Source: Thermovorax subterraneus | Lineage (GTDB): Bacteria; Bacillota; Thermosediminibacteria; Thermosediminibacterales; Thermosediminibacteraceae | NCBI GenBank assembly: GCA_021608145.1 | Contig: JAKIHM010000005.1 | Span: forward strand, 1 to 64,000 | Length of the DNA: 64,000 nt | Direction of reading: 5' to 3' | Shown here: positions 41,022-49,798 of the stretch, in pieces | Numbering within the stretch: the first letter of the stretch is position 1 | Layout: each line of letters begins with the position of its first letter | Notes under the pieces: generated by a model | What the model was told of the DNA's origin: nothing | Seen by the model: the letters and a program-made list of their open reading frames with translations, nothing else | Database searches by the model: none | Program-made: the position numbers and the translations under genes

Positions 41022-41069
41022 TTTGCCATTTTAACCTTTTTGCCTTTTTATCTTTTAAATTATTCCCAT

Positions 41070-41510
41070 TTATATGAGTTTTAGACCCAACTTGAGAAGA
41101 TTATCTATCCTTTCTTTTGCAACTTCAATTGCTTTAGCATAACTTTTAATACTATTTTTCTTTTTGTTTTCTTTTTCCTGGAAACAATTTAATAAGATTA
41201 CAATTTCTCTTCGTCCATCACTAAAAAAAGAGAACAATATCCTTATATTAAGTTCACCGACAAACCTCATAGAATATATTATTCCATTATCCTTTAGTCG
41301 TTCAAAAGATTTATGTAGAATACACTGTTTCCTGAGTTTTTCTAAAATCAATAGCTGTCTTCTATACTTTCTGGCAAAATCCCTCTTTTGCCCGCTCATT
41401 TCTAGCAGGTCCTTCAACTCTTCATTAAAAGAAAAATAAGTAAAAATATAATTTGAGTTAAATTCTTCGGGATAAATGATTTTACTCTTTTCCCGCCTCT
41501 TATCTGACAT
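41070..41510 (-). CDS. higB: HigB/RelE-family toxin
   Basis: About 146 residues. The C-terminal half has the RelE/HigB-type core: IIYSMRFVGELNIRILFSFF, REIVILLNCFQEKENKKK and a final SYAKAIEVAKERIDN helix. This is the ribosome-dependent mRNA interferase fold of phage Gp49-like toxins. The longest frame starts at 41552, but AAGGTGA at 41515-41521 and the ATG at 41510 give a normal start. Toxin-first gene order is typical of HigBA. Confidence 0.82.
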   Translation of the reverse strand: MSDKRREKSKIIYPEEFNSNYIFTYFSFNEELKDLLEMSGQKRDFARKYRRQLLILEKLRKQCILHKSFERLKDNGIIYSMRFVGELNIRILFSFFSDGRREIVILLNCFQEKENKKKNSIKSYAKAIEVAKERIDNLLKLGLKLI

Positions 41511-41522
41511 TTTTTCACCTTC

Positions 41523-41552
41523 ATTATATAACTTATAAGTTATATTAGTCAA
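41523..41552 (-). promoter_or_regulatory. promoter and palindromic operator of the TAC module
   Basis: On the minus strand TTGACT (41547-41552) and TATAAT (41523-41528) are 18 bases apart. The spacer and -10 are covered by a perfect 20-bp palindrome (41526-41545) with core AACTTATAAGTT, a natural HigA operator for autorepression. The -10 is so close to the ATG at 41510 that the transcript would carry a very short leader. Confidence 0.75.
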
Positions 41553-41655
41553 GGTGATTTTATATTAAAGTCATTCTGCTGCCCTTATAGCAATATCTGC
41601 TCAATCTATGATTCTACATTTTTCGGAACTTTCCTTCATCAAGGACTAGATTTTA

Positions 41656-41685
41656 AAACAAAAAAGCCGGAAGGATAATTCCGGC
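41656..41685 (-). terminator. minus-strand terminator downstream of the DUF262 region
   Basis: GCCGGAA (41666-41672) pairs with TTCCGGC (41679-41685), six-base loop. On the minus strand it is followed by a T-rich tract. It insulates the TAC module from transcription entering from the right. Confidence 0.75.
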
Positions 41686-42182
41686 AATCTTACGAAAACT
41701 TGAGCTCATGATAAAAAACAACCTCTTGATAAACCTTTGATGATGCTACCTGCATAAAAAGCTTTCACTTTATGATTTCGAACCTTTCATCTTCCAGCCA
41801 TGAAGCGTAATCGCTATAGATACTATATGCAGACAGTAACCTTCACGGTAAAACTCCTATCCCCAAACAAAGGCAATCGGGAGAAAATTACCTAAATGTT
41901 AGAAACATATCGCACAGCCCGCTCCTACTTTCAAGAACAGGCTGAAACTTTGAAAACTACCAGCAGTGCAAAGCTAAACAAGCCATATATCAGTGCCCAT
42001 TGCCACCTCCGAACACCATGCCAAAAGGCTCCAAGACCTAGCAGGAGGGTACTGCCGACAAAGATCTATGGAGATATGACAAACAACATCTTTTTTGACG
42101 GCCGAAAGGTGAGGTAGCACAAGGAAAGGTGGGCAACATTTTTCAAGTCTCACCCAATTTTCTCATTTTCTAGGCTAATTTT
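41686..42182. other. gene-poor stretch with a possible membrane-protein fragment
   Basis: No intact gene. On the minus strand 41931-42065 reads FVGSTLLLGLGAFWHGVRRW and ends after a second hydrophobic stretch at a stop. It looks like the last helices of a membrane protein, with a stop codon just upstream and no start. Family not recognised; it may be chance. Confidence 0.3.
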
Positions 42183-43874
42183 TTAATCCTTTTTGAGGAT
42201 TAAAAGAAACTCATTGGCCGCTTTCGAAAGAAGTTCTGCTCTTTTTAGCACGAAATCCCCGTATACCTGTTTGAGGTCTTCTTTTCCCCAGCTTTTTTCT
42301 ACGATTTCCCTTCCTGCTGATGCGTCCGCAAAAGGCCCAGGTATAAAATGTTCGTCGAGTTCTCCTCTAGAAATATTGTACTCAAGCACATATTTCCAAG
42401 GAGGCTTTCCTGAAAGTCTACTTACATTCGTTCGCTCATTTAAAACGGTGATATTTGCCAACGCGTGAATATCATCTATTGGTAGACCATTTTTATTTAA
42501 CAAATTCTGAGGATATATATGATGCCATTGAGGTTGAAAGCCGGACGTAATGGGGCTGCCCGTTTTGTCATATCCTATACGGGTTTTATCTACCCAATCC
42601 CTCGCGTTATTTTTGAATAAAATTAGGTAAAGCATAAGCCTTAAAAATTGATTGCCTTTTCTATCGTATCTGTTGAGAAATTCTGTCGGATCAATCTTTT
42701 GCTGCACATGCAAGCGCTGCAAGAGGTTCGAGAGAGCAGCATCAAAACTAGACGCCTCATTGATAGCTTTTACGTCCTCGTTTAAGCTCGTAATGGCAGA
42801 ACCGCTGTACCTACCGTCCCTGCTGGCCATCAAAAACCACCATAGAGCTTTTCCAAAACTATATTCTTTCTCTTTACTCCACTTAGCATGTAGTACGAAC
42901 AACGGAATTAATGCGTTCACCGAAGGCAAAAGTTCAGAAGACATAATTCCGTATTCGGCCAGCCGCTTTATGACCTCTGAAATTGCATCCCGCGTTTTTG
43001 CCCATACCCCAGGCAAGTTCGATTGGTCCCAAAAACCCTTAGGTACTTCAACTAACCTTGCCCGGCCATAGCCAATGCCCGTCATGGTGCGAATAAAAAC
43101 GCCGGCATCCAGGTCCCAACCTCTTTCATCTAGGTCATTTCTAAAGGGGATATAATGTTCTCTAACCCAGCCGGGATTGTAGACAGCTGCCAAAGCTAAC
43201 ACCACATCTGCCTCTTTCACTCTAGTTCCCGCTTGATTGAGCCTTGCAAAGATTTCCGCCACATCCTCGACTTCGTGCGAAATTTTTATTATGGGAATTT
43301 CCATATCCCTGATTTGCCACAGGCGCTGCATGTTCGCATGGATTTTGGCGAACAATTCTATCGCTTGGGAAGGACTTGAAGCAAGCTGACCTACCCTCTC
43401 TTGAGCAAGTTTTGTGAATTCTTCCACTTTCTCTTTAGAAAGAATCTCCCGCAGGCTCATCCATCGGGGGTCTTTTTCTCGGATGGGATTAGATAAGGCA
43501 AATTCCAGCCTTTCATCACCATCCGGCAAAAGATTTACCATCACATCGTAGCGTGCCAAGGTTTTATTCCAATCCGCGGAACTCGGCCACCAATAGGGTT
43601 TTTCTCCGAATAAAATACATAAAGCGGTAGTACGCTGCTGACCGTCCACAATCCACGATGAACTTTTCGCGCCTTCAGCAATTTTCGCTTCTCGATATGC
43701 TGAGGAATCCCAAAGCAAAAACGACCCTACAGGATACTCGCGATATAAAGATTCTGCAAGCAATTTTACCTGCTCGGGATCCCAAACAAAATCCCTCTGA
43801 AACTCCGGGACATCGATTTCCTTATTGACGGCTCGCCGAACTATTTCCTTTACTTTCAACTGCTCAAGAGCCAT
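42183..43874 (-). CDS. DUF262 / DUF1524 (GmrSD-like) nuclease-type protein
   Basis: About 563 residues. The N-terminal DUF262 (ParB/sulfiredoxin-like NTP-binding) domain has VPEFQRDFVWDPEQVKLLAES, YPVGSFLLWD and WIVDGQQRTTAL. The C-terminal region around 440-500 has WHHIYPQNLLNKNG and ITVLNERTN, an HNH-like DUF1524 motif. The GmrSD type IV enzymes that cut modified phage DNA share this pairing. The open frame begins at 43913, but AAGGAGGGGTGTT before ATG 43874 fixes the start. It overlaps the broken small gene upstream, and a terminator follows downstream at 41656-41685. Confidence 0.85.
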   Translation of the reverse strand: MALEQLKVKEIVRRAVNKEIDVPEFQRDFVWDPEQVKLLAESLYREYPVGSFLLWDSSAYREAKIAEGAKSSSWIVDGQQRTTALCILFGEKPYWWPSSADWNKTLARYDVMVNLLPDGDERLEFALSNPIREKDPRWMSLREILSKEKVEEFTKLAQERVGQLASSPSQAIELFAKIHANMQRLWQIRDMEIPIIKISHEVEDVAEIFARLNQAGTRVKEADVVLALAAVYNPGWVREHYIPFRNDLDERGWDLDAGVFIRTMTGIGYGRARLVEVPKGFWDQSNLPGVWAKTRDAISEVIKRLAEYGIMSSELLPSVNALIPLFVLHAKWSKEKEYSFGKALWWFLMASRDGRYSGSAITSLNEDVKAINEASSFDAALSNLLQRLHVQQKIDPTEFLNRYDRKGNQFLRLMLYLILFKNNARDWVDKTRIGYDKTGSPITSGFQPQWHHIYPQNLLNKNGLPIDDIHALANITVLNERTNVSRLSGKPPWKYVLEYNISRGELDEHFIPGPFADASAGREIVEKSWGKEDLKQVYGDFVLKRAELLSKAANEFLLILKKD

Positions 43875-44082
43875 AACACCCCTCCTTTTTAACAAAAACA
43901 ACGTGATCACCAAGAATTACTTCCTCAACCTCATACCCTGCCCTTAACCATGCATAGGCCTGCACATCCCCTTCGTTAGCCCATCAAGGGCGATACTTAC
44001 TTGCTGAAGGCGGGAAACTATTTCCCATGATTTTTTCGATATCCTCAAAGGAAAGTTTTACCCGGGAAGAATCCTGACTCAT
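43864..44082 (-). pseudogene. small DUF7662-like gene interrupted by one stop codon
   Basis: A 73-codon frame from ATG 44082 to TGA 43864 with the pattern KLSFEDIEKIMGNSFPPSAS, KYRP-stop-WANEGDVQAYAWLR, GYEVEEVILGDHVVFVKK. Relatives read KYRAWWAN at the interruption, so a Trp codon (TGG) has become TGA and the rest of the frame is open. I recall the family as DUF7662, of unknown function, often next to restriction genes. Its end overlaps the DUF262 start by 11 bases, so the pair was translationally coupled. Confidence 0.75.
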
Positions 44083-44311
44083 AAAAGATATTCTTCCAAA
44101 GGGTAATATTTGCCTTTGTTTAACTTTCTCCTATGCAAGGCTGGCTTACCTCCTATCGTATAAATAAAGTTACATTCAATTTTACTGCAAATTTATTGAG
44201 GAAAAATAAAAACTGGAGATATCCCGGATAGGTGCAACAAGCCAGACCAAATTTAACCTTATATCGCCGAATGGCTTCACCACAAAAAAATGGTTCTGAA
44301 TACATTACGAC

Positions 44312-44460
44312 TGCTATCGAAACCCAACACAAATACGCTTAGGAACTTTTCTTCCGACTCCACGGTCCAGTATCCCTTAACGCCGGCTTTCTCGTATTTA
44401 TAAAACTTCTCCAACTTATCTTTTCTTGCCGAAGAAGGCGAGGTAATCTAGATTATAAAA
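44312..44460 (-). pseudogene. fragment of a third Uma2-family gene
   Basis: The minus strand reads FII-stop-ITSPSSARKDKLEKF and then YKYEKAGVKGYWTVESEEK, the core of Uma2 nucleases (compare IIEVTSPSTSRKDRLLKF in the intact copy). The catalytic Glu codon is the stop (TAG for GAG). No start or N-terminal domain remains. The rest of 44083-44534 shows no gene. Confidence 0.75.
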
Positions 44461-44534
44461 GTTATCCCTTTCCCCAGGATGTTCACTTAGATAATCTCAG
44501 TTTTCAGACTTTTTGTAAACACACCATAAAGTCT

Positions 44535-47500
44535 TTACATCTCCTCCCACTCCTTACGAAGCTGTGCAGCCATCCTTATAACTTCTTCCACCAGTTCGCT
44601 TCGAGTATCATTCATATTATTTTCCGGCATATAGCCTTCAGGTTTTATGCCGTGAGCATCAAGCTGCTCAAATACCCATTTCATAGTTCCCTCAGGATCC
44701 CTGTAAAAGTCGCTGCCACGGATTCGGATGAATTTCCATCCCAGGCGTTCTAGGACAGCCTGGCGAGCCAGATCCTCCGGCAATTTTTCTATGGGATGCC
44801 ACCTGTCGCCGTCGCACTCAATCGCTATCCTATTTTCTGAATCTTCTACGACCAGATCGATAACATAATAACCCGCTGGCCACTGAGCATAGGTGCGATA
44901 ACCCGCAGCAATAAGCCGTTTTAAGACTTCCTGTTCAAAAGGTGATTGTGTGCGGGCACTTTCGCGTGCTAAAGCCCTAGTAACTGACTCCGGATCTAAA
45001 GCGTATTCGATTAAACGGCGGCGGAGATCGCCTTCTTTTAAATCATTATATGGATCAAGGGAATATATCACCCACATCTGGTCTTTAGCCCTGCTGGCAG
45101 CGACGTTAAACCGTTGTCTAAAACGGTCGGTTTCGCGCAAGGGGAGAGGAGTTCCCGTCGAAGCGTCTACGAGGGACAAAAATACCACATCCCTTTCGTC
45201 GCCCTGAAATTGAGCAGCGGTGCCGCACAAAATATTTCGGTTCTTGTATTCCTGTTCGGATAAATACCTTCTAAGCAGAGAATCTATGTATCGAGCCTGT
45301 TCCTCTCCCACCAAAGATATTACGCCAAAAGTCTTATTTTCGTAAGCCGGATGATTTGCCGCTGCTACCAACAGCGACGCCAACTCAATTGCCTCTTTTT
45401 TATTTACCTTTCTTTCCACGATTGCACCTTGCACCCGGTAGGGTACCACGTGAGGTTTGAGCGGTACCTTGCTGGATTCCCTTAAAGGTCTTATACTGCC
45501 GTTATAGCAAAGGTAATTGCTGAACTGTATAATTTCAGGCACACAGCGGAAATGTTCTATTAGCATGATGGTACCGCCGAATGACTCCCGCGCAATATCG
45601 TAAATCGAGCGCCTTCCGTCATAAAGTATAGCATTCGGTATATCCTTTAAGTATTCTGCTATAATATCCTTAATGCGTTCCAGCTCCTGTCCGACGCCTT
45701 CCGGACTTACCTGTTCGTGGTCACCCACAACCACTACTTTATCAGCCAAATACAGCGCCGTAAGGGCCAACGAATCGCACTGGCTTGCTTCATCGATGAT
45801 TACCACATCAAAGCGCGTCGTCCTCGGGTCGAACTGCTCTACCACGCGGGAAAGCGGCATAATCCACACCGGAACTGCATCACGGGCAATGTTTAACTTC
45901 CTTGCCGCTTCTGCCCTCAAATAAGGTGCAAGTTTTGAGTATCCTTTTCCAAGTTTTTTCATGATATTAAGCCATCCCATCAAAGCCTGCTGCTGTTCCA
46001 GTGTCGTCCTTTTCAGCTGCGCTGCCCACGCCTTGCATTTTATAAGCTCTGCTGTGATCTGCCTCAAGGCTTCGGTGCGCCTGTTTATAAGCTCCTGCAA
46101 TTCTGATACCGAAACCGATGTGCGCCTTTTGAGTTCCTCTTCGAGCTGTCTCCACCGCCATGCCTCCACGGGGTCCCCCGGCAATTCCGCCTTGCCATGG
46201 ACGCCTTGCCGCGCGCGAATAGCCCCTGCCCAACCAGGTGCGAACTGCTCTAGTTTCGTTAAAAGCTCTTTTCTTCTCTTAAGGTGAACCTGACGCCTGT
46301 AAAGATCCGAAAGCATTTCATAAGCCCTTGAATAGCTTTCCGAGTCCAAACTTTTAACCGCACTGTACAGCCGGTCTACAATCGCACCTTTATGTATTTT
46401 TTGAATATCCCTCAATACCTTTTCCAGGTTTTCAATTTCGACGCGTGCCCAATAATGCTGGATACTCGATATCCTCGATTCAATAATATGGGGCAATTTT
46501 TCCATCAGCACTTTGCCTAAAGTTCTGAGCTCAGCGAAAGGAGAACTTTCAGATTCACGTTGCTTTATAAAAGCATCCCAATAAAATCCGTAATTTTTTA
46601 ATTTCTCAATTAACGGCGAAAGTCTTTTATCGCTAAATTCAAGCAATTCCTGAATCCGACTCAAACGCTGAACGGCAACCCGTTCAGGTTCTTCACTCTG
46701 TTTATCAAGTTCTGGACCACCATGCCTTGTCACTAGGTAATCCCAGCGCAATATGAGTTCATTGCGCAATCTTAATAGTTTTGCCAGTGCCGCCAGAGCT
46801 TGAAAGTGCTGGACCTTGCTTGGATGTCCTGAAGCTACTTTGGCATTCTGAACGAATCTTCGCCATACAGGACGAAAAATTAGGGAAAGGCCACCTATAC
46901 TACCACGGCGTGAGGCTTCTTCCGCCAGTTCAATAGCCAATCGCTCTTGTTCTTCAAAAGAGATATTTTCGGCCAGCCGCGGTCGATGTAGAATGAAAAG
47001 CTCCTGCGAGTTTGCTTTCAATTCCTCAATATCTCCCAGTAATTTTATAAGATTATTCCACGGTTCACAATAGGCTCTGCCCTTAGTTCCAGAATCCACA
47101 GCCGCAAGTTCCCAATCTTCGGCCTCCAAAAGTTCCTTTCCGATTTCTTTTGCTTCCTTTGCAAGTTCATCCAACGCCCCAACAATTTCCCGTCCTTTTT
47201 TCTCATCATCCCAAAACTCCGAACTTGGCAAATTAACTGGATGCGACAAAATTCCACTCAATTCGGAAAAACGCTCGGGAGACATGAGGTTTTCCGGGGA
47301 AGGGAGCCCAAAAAGCAACTCCCGCTCTTCTTCGGGCGTTACGGCGGCATTGGTTTGATAAAGCTCTACTAATTCTGGAATAGAAAGGGGTAGAGGTTGG
47401 CCAGGCTCGACGGGTCCCGGTATCCAGTCATGGACCCCTTTACCTTTCGCTACCAGCCTGGCTGCTTCGCACGGATCATACGACTCTCCTCCTAATACAA

Positions 47501-49031
47501 TGGGCCTGTACTCGCTGCCAACGGTATCCAGAAGGCGCTGTTGCAATGCCTGAATTTCTTTTATTAACTGTCTCCTTTGGGAAGACAAATCCTTCGCCCT
47601 CTCTTCAAAAGTCTTTGCGTCTCCATGATTTAATTGCTCGACGATATGATTTACAGCCTCTTCGAGCTGCTTTCGGCTCTCCAAATCGTTGTCCAGCACG
47701 CTAACGCAAAGGGGCCTCAGCGGTTCGACTATTTTGTCTCGAAGCACCCTTAATGCTTTTGAGGTATGGGCGGTGACAAGGACTGATTTGCCCTGGGCGA
47801 GTAGATGTCCTATGAGATTTGCGATTGTGTGCGTTTTTCCTGTCCCAGGGGGGCCCTGGACCAGAACTGCACCGTAACTTTCCAATCTTTCCGCTATTTT
47901 CAACTGTTCCTTATTCCAAGGCTTGCTAAAAAGAATTTCTTCCGGTTCGCTACCCGGGAGACCGGTATATTCTGTTTCCGGCGCCTCAATTTTCCCGTCC
48001 GACAAATCTATTCCGACGATCCTCGATAAAAACGGAGGCAAGTCTTTACGTTCCTGCAAATCCTCCAAAATTTTATCCAGCGCAAGTGCAAAACCTAATG
48101 TCCGTTGTCTTAAGAAAATCAAAGGCGATCTTCCTATAACCGGCTGCATCGACCTTTCCGGCGGCAACTTTTCTCCGATAAATTCGCCGTGGGGCGAAAG
48201 GGCCACTACAAGTCGTCTGAGAAAGCCCGAAGTATCGTCCCTTCCCAGCGGATGAAAGCCACCCTTACTCCATTCATCCTGGATACTTGCCAAGTTATTT
48301 ATATCAACCTCTGTCCCATGGCGAAATGCTGCCGTATAAAGCTGTGGGTTTGCTCCCGTATCGACTATGCGAAATTCCGGCACATCGGCATCAAATTCCA
48401 GTTGTACCGGCAGCAAAAGCAGAGGGTAATATATTTCTCCTTCTTCATTTTGCCAGCTTAAAATGCCATCCCCTAGCATCAATTCCACGCGTTCGCCCTC
48501 TCGCTGTATATGCCCATACAATTCGTAGAGGGTTTCGAAAACCTTCATGGCCTGCCTTGCCGGCCGCTCGTTTGCCGCCCATTCCTTCCACAATTTTCTC
48601 CAGCGTTCGAATTCCTCAACACGCTTTTTATCATCTTCAAAATGTTCCACGGTGGAAGTCCCGTCGGACAATCCTATGTTTTTGCTGGCTATTGGGAATA
48701 CATCCTGCTTAAAAGGATCCTCCCAGCCAGACTGCAACCATCCCCTAATGGATTCGGGAGGTGCGGGCGGTTTTGTGAGCTTGGGCCGCCGGACTCTAAG
48801 GATAAATCCATTTCTTTCTGCTACTGATTCTGAATCTTCCCCTTCTTCTGAAGTGAAAAAGTATGTACGGCTTATCGAAGGATGATCGGGAAGTTCGGAA
48901 AACCAAATGCGCCAGCTATGTTCCTCTATATGGGTGGGAAAAGAATAGCGAATATGGGAAAATTCGCGAAGAAAGCTATATAATCTTATCAGGCGTTCTC
49001 TTGCCGTCTGGAGTTTTTCATTTACGCTCAT
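44535..49031 (-). CDS. large SF1 helicase with C-terminal Vsr-like (MTES_1575-type) endonuclease domain
   Basis: About 1498 residues. Walker A VQGPPGTGKTHTIANLIG lies near residue 400, followed by a long coiled-coil insertion (about 470-1050). Walker B VVIIDEASQCDSLAL and the UvrD/DNA2-type C-terminal motifs IMLIEHFRC, TAAQFQGDERDVVFLSLV and RFNVAASRAKDQMWV come next. The last 110 residues hold PAGYYVIDLVVEDSENRIAI, then ECDGDRWHP, then VLERLGWKFIRIRGSDFYRD, a Vsr/DUF559-type PD-(D/E)XK nuclease. Start chosen at ATG 49031 (frame open from 49055). Only about 45 bases separate it from brxA, so it is probably cotranscribed with BREX. Confidence 0.88.
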   Translation of the reverse strand: MSVNEKLQTARERLIRLYSFLREFSHIRYSFPTHIEEHSWRIWFSELPDHPSISRTYFFTSEEGEDSESVAERNGFILRVRRPKLTKPPAPPESIRGWLQSGWEDPFKQDVFPIASKNIGLSDGTSTVEHFEDDKKRVEEFERWRKLWKEWAANERPARQAMKVFETLYELYGHIQREGERVELMLGDGILSWQNEEGEIYYPLLLLPVQLEFDADVPEFRIVDTGANPQLYTAAFRHGTEVDINNLASIQDEWSKGGFHPLGRDDTSGFLRRLVVALSPHGEFIGEKLPPERSMQPVIGRSPLIFLRQRTLGFALALDKILEDLQERKDLPPFLSRIVGIDLSDGKIEAPETEYTGLPGSEPEEILFSKPWNKEQLKIAERLESYGAVLVQGPPGTGKTHTIANLIGHLLAQGKSVLVTAHTSKALRVLRDKIVEPLRPLCVSVLDNDLESRKQLEEAVNHIVEQLNHGDAKTFEERAKDLSSQRRQLIKEIQALQQRLLDTVGSEYRPIVLGGESYDPCEAARLVAKGKGVHDWIPGPVEPGQPLPLSIPELVELYQTNAAVTPEEERELLFGLPSPENLMSPERFSELSGILSHPVNLPSSEFWDDEKKGREIVGALDELAKEAKEIGKELLEAEDWELAAVDSGTKGRAYCEPWNNLIKLLGDIEELKANSQELFILHRPRLAENISFEEQERLAIELAEEASRRGSIGGLSLIFRPVWRRFVQNAKVASGHPSKVQHFQALAALAKLLRLRNELILRWDYLVTRHGGPELDKQSEEPERVAVQRLSRIQELLEFSDKRLSPLIEKLKNYGFYWDAFIKQRESESSPFAELRTLGKVLMEKLPHIIESRISSIQHYWARVEIENLEKVLRDIQKIHKGAIVDRLYSAVKSLDSESYSRAYEMLSDLYRRQVHLKRRKELLTKLEQFAPGWAGAIRARQGVHGKAELPGDPVEAWRWRQLEEELKRRTSVSVSELQELINRRTEALRQITAELIKCKAWAAQLKRTTLEQQQALMGWLNIMKKLGKGYSKLAPYLRAEAARKLNIARDAVPVWIMPLSRVVEQFDPRTTRFDVVIIDEASQCDSLALTALYLADKVVVVGDHEQVSPEGVGQELERIKDIIAEYLKDIPNAILYDGRRSIYDIARESFGGTIMLIEHFRCVPEIIQFSNYLCYNGSIRPLRESSKVPLKPHVVPYRVQGAIVERKVNKKEAIELASLLVAAANHPAYENKTFGVISLVGEEQARYIDSLLRRYLSEQEYKNRNILCGTAAQFQGDERDVVFLSLVDASTGTPLPLRETDRFRQRFNVAASRAKDQMWVIYSLDPYNDLKEGDLRRRLIEYALDPESVTRALARESARTQSPFEQEVLKRLIAAGYRTYAQWPAGYYVIDLVVEDSENRIAIECDGDRWHPIEKLPEDLARQAVLERLGWKFIRIRGSDFYRDPEGTMKWVFEQLDAHGIKPEGYMPENNMNDTRSELVEEVIRMAAQLRKEWEEM

Positions 49032-49075
49032 GTATATACCCCCATTAGTGGCCATTATTTACTCAATAAAGGTAA

Positions 49076-49783
49076 CTACACGCCTACCACAATATTAGTT
49101 CCGATTCTGTTAATGCTCAACATTTTCGATGATGTTATTTCGTTTAAATTTAAATCAAATTCAAATGGAAAAAACGAATAAAGTTTATCTATTTCGGCAA
49201 AATCCAGGTAACTTCTATTCGATGCCTTTAAATAGCACAAAATCAAAAAGCATTTTATGGAGCTGTCAGAAATATATACCTTCTTGCCAGAGGTATAGAG
49301 TCCTTTCCCCTCGCTTATTATCAGTCCCCACTCTTTCAAGCTGAATATAATGTTGTTAATCGAATACAAAATTGTTTGCCTTTCTCCCCATTTTTCGAAA
49401 ATCTTTCTTCTTATGTTTTCCAGTTTAAATTTTTCATCCAAATACAGGTTTTTGCCAATTAGATAGATGATATCGTTAAAAATAGGGAAGCTTAGCATCA
49501 TCAAACCATAGTGCAGCGCTATTTTCTCTTCATCATTTGTCCTTTCGTACAAATCAACTGCAAAATCCCTGACAAATTCTGACCTTTCATCCACATCTAC
49601 CCAGGTTTTCAATAAAACGGAAACGGATTTTCTTATAGTAACCGGACTTTTGTAAAAATTAGAAACATGTCTTTTCAATAATTCTTTTATTTCTTTAGAA
49701 CTTAAATTGCCCTTCTTTAATTCATCTGCCGTCATATTCAACCATTCTAGTTTGACGGGCTTTAGAAAACCCACGAATTTCAT
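49076..49783 (-). CDS. brxA: BREX protein BrxA (DUF1819)
   Basis: 235 residues, a helical protein placed last in the BREX type 3 order. Segments DELKKGNLSSKEIKELLKR, LYERTNDEEKIALHYGLMM and FEKWGERQTILYSINNIIFS agree with the DUF1819/BrxA winged-helix family, a DNA-binding, NusB-like fold. Identification depends partly on position behind pglZ (15 bases). Its exact task in BREX is unclear. Confidence 0.8.
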   Translation of the reverse strand: MKFVGFLKPVKLEWLNMTADELKKGNLSSKEIKELLKRHVSNFYKSPVTIRKSVSVLLKTWVDVDERSEFVRDFAVDLYERTNDEEKIALHYGLMMLSFPIFNDIIYLIGKNLYLDEKFKLENIRRKIFEKWGERQTILYSINNIIFSLKEWGLIISEGKGLYTSGKKVYISDSSIKCFLILCYLKASNRSYLDFAEIDKLYSFFPFEFDLNLNEITSSKMLSINRIGTNIVVGV

Positions 49784-49798
49784 AGCTCCATTCCTTCC

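Noticed and set aside
41931-42065. Hydrophobic minus-strand fragment considered as a membrane-protein pseudogene
   Set aside because: No family match that I recognise and only about 44 codons, so it is described only as a possible fragment.
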